Origin: Begonia masoniana | Lineage: Eukaryota > Streptophyta > Magnoliopsida > Cucurbitales > Begoniaceae | Length of the DNA stretch: 64,000 nucleotides | Reading direction: 5' to 3' | Assembly: GCA_022432975.1 (NCBI GenBank) | Contig: CM039508.1 | Span: forward strand, 15,189,549 to 15,253,548 | Part shown: one piece after another, positions 55,381 to 64,000 of the stretch | Layout: each line of letters starts with the position of its first letter | Position numbering within the stretch: the stretch's first letter is position 1 | Translations under genes and position numbers: made by a program | Notes under the pieces: generated by a model | What the model was told of the DNA's origin: nothing | Database searches by the model: none | What the model saw: the letters and a program-made list of their open reading frames with translations, nothing else

Positions 55381-58300
55381 ATGAAGACTAGAAGTGGAAT
55401 TCACATAGGCCCAACCCAAGATATGGCCCAAGATCCAAACATACCCACTAGTGGCAAAGACATTCCCCAAGAAGAGACTCATACCCAACAAGAGGGAGAG
55501 TCTAGCATGCAAGGACAACTTAATGGACTAAGTGGAATTGTTGGAGCCTTAAGTAAACAACTCTATGAAATGAACTTAAAATTTGAACAAGTGATGAATG
55601 GTCGTAGACCAAGCTATCATGGAGAATCCTCCCATGACACCACACCTAGGAGAAGAAATGACAACCTTAGGACTCGATTTAGAGACCAAAAACCTTTAGG
55701 TGGTGATGACGAGGTAGATTACCGTAGTGGTAGACGCCCTAATTTTGACCATGATGAGGACGATGAGTGGACCTTAGACGAGGAGGAAAATTTCCGACCC
55801 CCTAACCCTAGACGCCATGATCAGTTTAGGAGAGACCGACGACGAGACCAAGATGACCTTCGAAACGTAAAATTACAAATCCCATCCTTTAATGGAACTT
55901 GTGATGGAACAACCTTTATCGAATGGTTAGAAAAGGTGGAAAGGATATTTGATTGTTATGATTACTCCGACAAGGTCAAGATCCAACTAGTTTCCGTAGA
56001 ACTTACCGGCTATGCCTTACTTTGGTGGTCTAACATTAGATCACAAAGAGCACGGACTGGATTTGATCCTATTAATACTTGGAGGAAGATGAAATCTATT
56101 ATGTCTAAGAGATTCATACCTAGTCATTATAAGCAAGAGTTGATCATGAAGATACATAGCCTCAAGCAAGGAAGTCTATCCGTTGAAGAGTACCTCACGG
56201 AGTTCGAAACTCTAAAAATTCGAGGAGAACTAGAAGAGCCTGATGACCAAGCCATAGCTAGGTTTATCCATGGACTAAATTATGATATTGCTGATGCTGT
56301 AGAGTTACACCCATTGGAGAGCATGGATTCGGTGATCCAATTGGCCTTAAAAATTGAGCGACAACTTAAAAGAAAGAGAAAAGCCACCCAATCCTACAAG
56401 CCTAGTCAATTTCCCAAGTACACTCCCAAACCCCTTGAAGTTAACAAGCCCTCACCCAAGGCTGACTGGAAAAAGCCTTTCCAAAGACAATGGCCACCCA
56501 AGGATTCAAGTAATAAACCTATAATTCCCAAAGGCCCTGAAGCCAAGACCACGAGAGATAACCCCATTGGACAAAGAGCACGTGACCTCAAGTGCTACAA
56601 GTGTCAAGGCCTAGGGCATTTCATGGCCCAATGCCCGAACCGACGTGTTATGATTATTGAGGAGGACACTGGTGAACTTGTAAGTGAGGATTGGCTCCAA
56701 GAGGAAGTGGTAGAAGTTGAAGGAGATGAGGACGAGAATGAATCTGAGGAAGAAGTTATTCACGCGCAAGACGGACCTTTACTTATGGTGAGAAGACGAG
56801 TTCTCATAACAAAGAATTCTGGAGAGGATTGTCAGCGTGAGAACATTTTTCATAGTAAATGTCTCATCAAGGATAAGCTTTGTTCGTTAATCATTGATGG
56901 AGGAAGTTGTGCGAACGTAGCCTCCAAGGATTTGGTGACCAAGTTAGAACTCAATACTAGCAGCCACCCCCACCCGTACAAGCTTAAGTGGTTGGATGAT
57001 AGAGACGACGTCAAAGTTACGAAGCAAGTGAGGATTGAGTTTGCTTTAGGTAAATATAAAGATTCGGTCCTTTGCGATGTAGTGCCTATGAGCGCAAGCC
57101 ATTTACTCTTAGGCCGCCCCTGGCAATTTGATCGAAGAGTGAACCATGATGGGTATTCCAACTGTTATTCACTAAAGTTTGAAGGCAAAAATCTTAAGTT
57201 GGCACCCATGACCCCTGAGCAGATAGCTAAGGATGATGCTATCAAGAGAGAAGAGAAGAATAAAGCTAGTCTCTTCATGACTAAAACTGAATTAGAAGCA
57301 TCGGTACTTAGGGGAGACCCTTTGATCATGATACTTTTCCGTGACCGAGTGATGGAGTTAGGAGTTATTCTCCCTCAAGTTATGGACCTTTTGCATAAGT
57401 TTCAAGACGTATTCCCTGAAGATCTCCCAAAAGGATTGCCACCTCTTCGTGGCATTGAACATCAAATCGATCTCCAACCCGGGGCTGTTTTACCAAATCG
57501 ACCAGCTTACCGAATGAACCCCGAGGAGACGAAGAAACTGCAAGACCAAGTACAAGAACTATTGGACAAGGGATATATAAGAGAATCCATGAGCCCTTGT
57601 GCAGTTCCTTCCCTTTTAGTCCCTAAGAAAGACGGCACCATGAGGATGTGTGTCGGTAGTCGAGCCGTGAACCAAATCACTGTCAAATACCGATTCCCTA
57701 TTCCTAGGCTCGAGGACATGTTAGATGAGCTCAGTGGAGCTTCGATCTTTTCTAAAGTGGACCTCAAGAGTGGTTATCACCAGATACGTATGAAGGAAGG
57801 TGATGAGTGGAAGACAGCCTTCAAGACAACGTATGGGCTGTTTGAATGGATGGTGATGCCCTTTGGTCTTTCTAATGCCCCGAGCACATTTATGAGACTC
57901 ATGCACCATGTGCTTAAGGAATATCTTGGTAAATTCATTGTGGTTTACTTCGATGATATTTTGGTGTACAGTATTGACCTTCCTCAACATCTTAACCACT
58001 TGAGTACCCTCTTCCAAACCCTAAGGAAAGCCAAGTTGTTTGGAAACTTGAGCAAGTGTTCCTTTGCGCAAGAAAAGGTCTATTTTCTGGGATTTGTGAT
58101 TTCCAAAGATGGAATGGAAGCTGACGTGGATAAGATCAAGGCCATTAAGGATTGGCCCATACCAAACTCCATAACTGAAGTACGTAGCTTCCATGGATTA
58201 GCCTCATTTTATCGGAGGTTTATCAAAGATTTTAGTTCAATAGCTGCCCCACTTACGGATTGCACCAAGAAAGGGAAAGAGTTTACTTGGACCCCTTCTT

Positions 58301-58875
58301 GCCAAAAGAGCTTTGAACTTATCAAGCAAAGTTTATGTCATTCTCCCGTACTTGCTCTTCCTGACTTCAACAAAGTTTTTGAAGTTAAAAGTGATGCATC
58401 AGGAGTTGGCATTGGAGCAGTACTCATGCAAGACCACCGACCCATCGCATTCTTTAGCAAAAAGATGAAAGGAGCTGTGCTGAATTATTCCACCTATGAT
58501 AAGGAATTCTACGCCGTTATACGAGCATTAGAGCACTAGCAGCATTACCTCTTGTCGAAAGAATTTGTAATAAATACTGACCATCAAGCTTTACGACACA
58601 TTAAGAGTCAGCATAAGTTGAACAAGCGGCATGCGAAATGGGTAGAATTTTTGGAAAGATTCCCATACACATTGAAATATCTTAAGGGCGAGAACAATGT
58701 AGTCGCCGATGCCCTTTCGAGGAAGCGCATTCTTCTTACCGAATTGGGGACTAGATTTTTTGGATTTGAATGGATTAAGCATAACTATGAATCTGACCCG
58801 ACTTTGGTTTTATTTACGCCAAGTGCAAGGAAAAGGCTGAAGGAGATTACCGGCTTATGGATGACTATTTATTGA
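55381..58875 (+). pseudogene. gag-pol: Gypsy gag-pol: gag, protease, RT, RNase H
   Basis: The ATG at 55381 opens a 1052-codon frame to TAG 58537-58539, and the frame goes on to 58875 in phase. Gag core at residues about 160-330 (KLQIPSFNG, ALLWWSNIRS), zinc knuckle CYKCQGLGHFMAQC (about residue 403), a Glu-rich linker, protease with LIIDGGSCANVA (about 501) and LLLGRPWQ, RT with MRMCVGSRAVNQITVKYRFP (about 755) and VVYFDDILVYS (about 855), then RNase H with KSDASGVGIGAVLMQ (about 1000). The TAG replaces Trp in an ALEHWQHYL-type motif. RNase H continues to [12 protein letters not shown] (about 58695). Apart from the stop it is intact to there. Confidence 0.93.
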
Positions 58876-59985
58876 AAGCAGGAAAATTGTGCGTTCCCCA
58901 CGGAAGTTTAAGACGATGTATTGTTAAAGAAGCCCATTGTGGAGGATTAGCAAGTCATAAGGAACATTTCTATTGGCCACATATGAAGAGAGATGTGCAT
59001 CGCTTAGTGGAAGCATGCAAAAAGCCAAAAGTAAGGTTCTACCACATGGCTTGTATATGCCTTTACCCATTCCCTCGCACCCTTGGATTGACGTTAGTAT
59101 GGATTTTGTGTTGGGATTGCCACGAACTGCTCGTAATAAGGATTCGATCATGGTAGTTGTAGATCGTTTCTCAAAGATGGCACATTTCATTCCTTGTGCA
59201 AAAATCGATGACGCCTTTGCAATAGCAGAATTATTTTTTGGAGAGATTGTTCGCCTACACGGGATACCACATTCCATAGTGTCGGACCGGGACACTAAGT
59301 TTTTGAGCTCCTTCTGGAAGACGCTGTGGAAGAAGTTGGGGACTAAGTTCTGTTTTAGCACATCTTTCCATCCCCAAACTGATGGACAAACGGAAGTTGT
59401 TAATAGGACCTTAGACACCCTTTTACGATCTATTGTAGGTAAGAAACTATCCAGTTGGGACGTAGTCCTCCCCGGATTAGAATTTTCTTACAATCGCACC
59501 CTTCATTCCACTACTGAGCAAACGCCCTTTGAGGTTGCCTATGGGTTTAATCCATGTACACCGTTGGACCTTGTTCCCTTACCATTTAATGAACTGGCCA
59601 ATCCATCAGGAGTGAGCAAGGCTGAACAGATCAAGAAATTACACGAAAGTGTGCGTCGAGCCATCGAAAAGAGAAATGCGAGCATGGCTAAGCGAGTAAA
59701 CAAAGGTCGAAAAGAAGTTGTCTTTAAAGAAGGAGATTTGGTTTGGTTGCACTTACGCAAAGAGAGATTCCCCGACAAAAGGAAATCTAACTACTCCCGA
59801 GAGCGGATGGACCATTCAAGGTGTTGGAGCGAATAAATAACAACGCTTATAAGATTGAGTTGCCGGGTGACTATGGAGTATCAGCCACTTTCAACGTCAT
59901 GGACCTATCACCCTATAAAAGTGATGTAGAAAACTCCGAGGGGCCCGAACTAAAGGATTTGAGGTCAAATCCTCAACAACTTGGG
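58857..59985 (+). pseudogene. pol: Gypsy integrase and C-terminal tail
   Basis: The integrase joins the DNA copy to the host genome. H-H finger part ([20 protein letters not shown], about 58927-58986), then a deletion or shift near 59020 that damages the Cys pair. Core: [20 protein letters not shown] (about 59090), [12 protein letters not shown] (about 59279) and [17 protein letters not shown] (about 59368), so D, D and E are all present. A shift near 59775 leads to [19 protein letters not shown] and TFNVMDLSPY (about 59890). The tail ends with GEDDVPH, running into the 3' LTR. Confidence 0.9.
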
Positions 59986-59990
59986 GAGGA
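59981..59990 (+). promoter_or_regulatory. Polypurine tract
   Basis: TTGGGGAGGA abuts the 3' LTR. Confidence 0.85.
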
Positions 59991-61212
59991 TGATGTGCCC
60001 CATAGGCTAATTACACGGTCTCAAACCCAAGGTCATAATTTATCTAATTTATGCACTTACACTCTTGTCTCTTTTGCAAGTAATGGATTGTGTGGAGGCT
60101 TGGAGAACACCTTGGGAGACTTGAAGTGGGAATCCAAAGCTACGGATGTGGACCAACCAACACACTTAATCACTTGGAAATTCAAGTAAGGAGACCAATT
60201 TGCTCACATGGGAATTTGTCTTCCCGAGCCTTAATTGTAACCTTTTATTTCAAACTTATTTTGAGGCAAACATTGGCCTTCTTGTTAAACTTTATTATAA
60301 GCATGCATATTAGGCATTTAGGGTTAGATGAATGATAAGTTAGATGATGGAATGGAAGTGGTTCAAAGCAAGTGCATGGAGTGCATGGAAGAGGAGGAAT
60401 GGGCCTTAAGGAAAAGATATCCATTTTGGCCCAACCTTGAGTGGAGGGGACCACTACCCTTTATCCAAACCATGGGCTGCCACTTGAGGGATTCTTAGAG
60501 GTTCTCCAATCAACACAAGGCCAAGGATTGATGACATGGTTATCACACAACCATTGGATCAAGAAAACCAAACTCATCTCGTCCATCCAAGCTATCTTCA
60601 AGATCCAACGGTTACACCATTTTGAAGACCACTTTTTGAATCACATCCAAGCCATCCATAGGTCTATAAAAGCATGGTAATTGGTGATTGTAAGTTTTTT
60701 GGACTGATTTTAAGGAGCATGCACGGATTTCCCTTCCATGGTTGAAGGAGTTTGAAGAAACCAACAAGGTTTGCTCGGTTTGCACAAAACCGAGGGGTTG
60801 CGCCCCCACCACTCCCTTCTTGCTTGGTAGCTTGCAAGGGTTATATAGCCATCTTCTTCTCCATCTCCTTGGGAGTGGAAAACAGCAAGAAGTGGCCCCA
60901 AACCGTGTTCAAGAGTCGAGTTGTCTTCCTTGGAAGCAACTATTGCCAAAGGCTTCAAAATATTACCTATTGGCCGATTTCTTGAAGTTTTGCATATCTT
61001 TTCCATCTCAATGAATCAGGACCACGCCTTCCACTATCACACACCTCACTCACTCCACTAACATCATATAAAGTTTCGTTTTCATCTAAGCACATTTGGT
61101 CATTCAAGTTCATCTTGCAATTTGTGTTCTTCTCGGCCATTTCTTGCCAATCCGAGGAGCTAACGATCCCCTCTAAGCTCTAAACGTTTTCTTGCAGGTT
61201 AGGGTTATATCA
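59991..61212 (+). repeat. 3' LTR of the young gypsy element
   Basis: 1222 bp, same ends as the 5' LTR, followed by GCTGA. The differences I saw from the 5' LTR are at about 60008-60009, 60080, 60188, 60582, two near 61000 and 61204. Confidence 0.95.
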
Positions 61213-61859
61213 GCTGATCTTATTATTATGGATATAATGGGATTTGATGTAATCCTGAAAATAGATTGGTTGTTTAAGCACTATGTCACAATAGATTGTA
61301 GGACTGGAATAGTTAGCTTTCAACCCCCTGGTGGTTTGAACCATACCTTTCGAGCTTTGAAGAAGAGTAAGAAAATGTCTGTTATGACCTCAGTTAATGC
61401 TAGACCTTCCCCATGCGGGGAGTATTTGTGCTTTTTGGCTAGTGTTTTAGACACACAACTAGTAGGAAAATCGAGTCCTCAAAATGTCTTGATTGTCCAA
61501 GACTTTTTAGAAGTATTTCTAGATGACCTTCTTGGCTTGCCGCCAGATAGGGAAATTGAATTTGTTGTAGATGTTTACCCAGGCGCTGAGCCTGTATCTA
61601 AGAACTCCTATAGATTAGCACCTACGGAGCTTAAGGAATTAAAGAAACAGTTGGAGGAATTATTGGATAAAGGGTTCATATGCTCAAGCTTTTCACCGTG
61701 GGGTGCACCAGTTCTTTTTGTCAAAAAGAAGGATGGATCAATGCGTATGTGCGTTGATTATCGGGAATTGAATAAGTTAATCGTCAAGAACAAGTATCTA
61801 TTGCAAAGGATTGATGATTTATTCGACCAGCTTAATGGTGCACGAGTTTTCTCTAAGAT
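61213..61859 (+). pseudogene. pol: Gypsy pol: rest of protease and RT N-terminal part
   Basis: It continues the frame broken at 50173: [19 protein letters not shown] (protease C-terminal part, with GMDWL replaced by KIDWL), then [15 protein letters not shown], a [18 protein letters not shown] block, and RT with [20 protein letters not shown] (about 61700) and [18 protein letters not shown]. The minus-strand LTR at 61860 ends it before the RT catalytic box. Open throughout this interval. Confidence 0.92.
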
Positions 61860-62179
61860 TGTAACGCCCCGAGTCTTCTGAACCTGGTTTGTTACACAAA
61901 ACTTACGTATGACCCGGAAACTCCGGTTCAAATTTGAAATTTTGCTCGAAGGTCGTAATTTGACATTTTCTAAAACCTCAACATTTAAGAACTTGCAGCG
62001 GAAATCATTTGAGTAAAAATAGAGTTAAATAAAACTATTGAACAATGCTTGAATAATCAGTTGGAAAATTAAGGAATAATCGGTCGAGAAGGAATAAAAG
62101 TTTAAATCGCAAGAAAATACTTCTTAAGATTCAAAAGTCAAATGCATCATCCGCTGAACAAGGTCAACAAAAAGGGGCT

Positions 62180-62760
62180 GAAGCAGAAAATGGAAGACAT
62201 CATCCGGTGGCAAAACGACAAAGTATTCTCTACATCATCTGGTAGATTCACACCCGACATCCACCGGTCACTAAACGACAAAAGACTTTTCATATCATCC
62301 GGTAGATTTACACACGACATCCACCGGTCACTAAACGACAAAAGACTTTCTACATCTTCCGATGACGTCAGCCAAATGATTTCCTTCATCCGATCGACTT
62401 TGTTCTACATCCACCGGTGACTAAACAAGAAAATGCCCTCTACATCTTCCGATGACGTCAGCACGCATCTGCCGATGAGTTTACTGAGACACCATCCGAT
62501 AGACTTAAACCTACACCTTCCGATTGAGTAAACTGCATACGCCGATCACTAAACGACAAACTCTCTACTTATATCTTCCGATAGACACATAACTATAACT
62601 CGACATCTACCGATAGACTTCATCTACCGATAGTGAACAAAACAACATCTTCCGATAAAGCAAACTACATATACCGATCACTAAACGACAAATTTCGTTC
62701 TATATCATCCGATGGCTTCCACTGAAGACACTTCCGATAGACAACAGAGCAACAACTCAA
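62180..62760. repeat. CATC-CCGGT / CTTCCGATAGAC repeat tract
   Basis: Two 60-bp units (about 62240 and 62300) and then many CTACCGATAG and CTTCCGATAG words. It is the equivalent of 42730-43235. Confidence 0.85.
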
Positions 62761-63185
62761 CCTACAGAAAAGAACTTACTCACTTCACTGAAACCATTCA
62801 AAAACATTTCAAACCATTACATTACTAAAATCCAGTGGGTACCAACATTAAATCCCAACAAAATTCTATAAATAGGAAAAATCTCGAAATTGTATTCAAA
62901 ACATTGTAGGAACAAAACAACATCTTCCGATAAAGCAAACTACATATACCGATCACTAAACGACAAATTCGTCTATATCATCCGATGGCTTCCACTGAAG
63001 ACACTTCCGATAGACAACAGAGCAACAACTCAACCTACAGAAAAGAACTTACTCACTTCACTGAAACCATTCAAAACATTTCAAACCATTACATTACTAA
63101 ATCCAGTGGGTACCCAACATTAATTCCAACAGAATTCTATAAATAGGAAAAATCTCGAAATTGTATTCAAAACATTGAAATCACT
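62636..63185. repeat. 275-bp direct tandem duplication inside the LTR
   Basis: AACAAAACAACATCTTCCGA starts at 62636 and again at 62911. The second copy lacks single bases in several short homopolymers. The other family C LTRs have one copy. Confidence 0.88.
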
Positions 63186-63494
63186 ACTGTAATGAAAATT
63201 TAACATACTTAAATTGAAACACTGTCAACTAAACTTCACACCAACAGACATCAGTTAATCCGCCTCATCAGTATACCAGTTCGAGATAGAGAAGTGCTCC
63301 TCCAACCCCATCTATTCGTCAGTAAACTCAGGGAATTCACCTGCAGTATCCTCAACACCTACATCACAAAACTCATCTATTAGCCTAATGCTAAGTAAGT
63401 AAAGCAGTAATGAAATGCATTGCTGAAACATAAATTCCTAAACATGCAATTTCTACTTTCTCATCTCAGTTGCATACACATACGTTCATAAACT

Positions 63495-63690
63495 GATCTG
63501 ATCCCTTGGTTCCCTTGGGAGTGGGATCAATTCTCCCAATGTCATACATCCTCTACTCGATTAAGGGGCGGATGAATTCCCTTAATAGCTGATCTGATCC
63601 CTTGGTTCCCTTGGGAGTGGGATCAATTCTCTCAATGTCATACATCCTCTACTCGATTAAGGGGCGGATGAATTCCCTTAATAGTTTGTC
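63495..63690 (-). repeat. Two copies of the family C LTR sub-repeat
   Basis: GGGAGTGGGATCAATTCTCC and CTACTCGATTAAGGGGCGGA appear twice, about 100 bp apart. Confidence 0.85.
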
Positions 63691-64000
63691 TGTCACATTC
63701 AGTTCATACCTTACCATTCTTACATGGAAATTCATTTTCGTAATCTTTCAAAAACATGATGCATGACATGAAAAAATCATTCACAAGATGCATAACCCTA
63801 CTGTTTTGTGATGTAGGCCCGAAGGCACATGCATACTTTACTTACCTGGCTCTCCTGGAAATGCTCGGTTATAACTACTCCAGATGCTCGCTCACCTAAG
63901 GTCATGACAGTAGATTAATCCAACTCTTACTAAACCTTACCAAAAATCAATAATATGTTTGAGGAAATCGATTTGAAACTCTGCTACCCGTGCATTCCCA

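Larger units (their letters stand above)
50174..61212 (+). mobile_element. Young, nearly complete Ty3/gypsy element
   Basis: 11.04 kb. LTRs of equal length (1222 bp; 50174-51395 and 59991-61212) start TGATGTGCCCC and end TATATCA, with the target duplication GCTGA on both sides. By eye the LTRs differ at about 8 positions. It has a tRNA-iMet site, a long leader (to about 55380) with a nested solo LTR, a 1052-codon gag-pol frame, further pol to about 59990 and the purine tract GGGGAGGA. A nonsense codon and two or three frameshifts disable it. I leave the lineage open: the tail after integrase (TFNVMDLSPY) shows no clear chromodomain. Confidence 0.93.
46639..61859 (+). mobile_element. Family C Ty3/gypsy element, split in protease and cut in RT
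   Basis: 5' LTR 46639-48698, tRNA-iMet site 48702, gag 48854-49930, protease to 50173, then an 11-kb insertion, then pol 61213-61859. Removing the insert and one copy of GCTGA rejoins the frame without a gap inside the protease. A minus-strand LTR then cuts the RT at 61860. Its 3' end is outside the window. Confidence 0.88.
61860..64000 (-). mobile_element. Family C LTR, minus strand, runs off the window
   Basis: TGTAACGCCCCGAG at 61860 is the minus-strand end (GGGGCGTTACA). Nearly all blocks of the LTR at 42417-44586 are present in the same order. It has one fewer 60-bp unit but extra CCGATAGA repeats (62560-62690) and a 275-bp duplication. Its other end and any element body are outside. 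Confidence 0.9.

Overview
This is a piece of repeat-dense plant chromosome, most likely from a eudicot. I see no ordinary host gene. The coding material I recognise is retroelement-derived, plus one Helitron relic and one possible pararetrovirus-like remnant. Plant origin is supported by primer-binding sites for plant initiator tRNA-Met, a Cassandra TRIM with 5S rRNA-like LTRs, Ty3/gypsy elements with CCHC gag and Ty1/copia pol. I do not name a species.

Layout. 1-14629: a minus-strand LTR of family A is split by a 12.7 kb plus-strand gag-only gypsy element (1265-13943, target duplication CATTT). Its LTRs carry very large tandem arrays: 49 x 36 bp, 63 x 32 bp and a 349-nt poly-A. 14630-18066: unassigned sequence, a fragment of a 0.7 kb repeat, then a minus-strand family C LTR with the 3' end of its pol. 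18067-20870: a Cassandra fragment and a complete Cassandra TRIM (18795-19674) inside a tandem block of about 0.7 kb units. 20871-22355: AT-rich DNA with a Helitron Rep-domain relic. 22356-28573: a 5'-truncated gypsy element with pol and a 3.2 kb LTR that contains 43 x 24 bp.

28574-46638: a polyprotein relic, then a decayed copia element. The copia element was split by a complete gypsy element (29535-39282, TSD GCTTC) and by a GC-rich solo LTR (41508-45046, TSD CCCAC), which itself contains a family C solo LTR (42417-44586). 46639-61859: a family C gypsy element sits in the copia 3' LTR. It is split in its protease by a young, nearly complete gypsy element (50174-61212, TSD GCTGA), which holds a family A solo LTR (52931-55371, TSD TACTT). 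61860-64000: another minus-strand family C LTR cuts the RT and runs off the window.

How the parts relate. The target duplications and the seamless reading frames after removal of the inserts give a nesting order up to three levels deep. LTR families A (TGTAATATCC start) and C (TGTAACACC start) recur, and each has fixed places where different short tandem or palindromic repeats have grown. Pol genes are decayed mostly by C-to-T type stops, as expected for methylated silent DNA. The window looks like pericentromeric or other heterochromatic sequence. Several indel-rich repeats also suggest residual assembly error.
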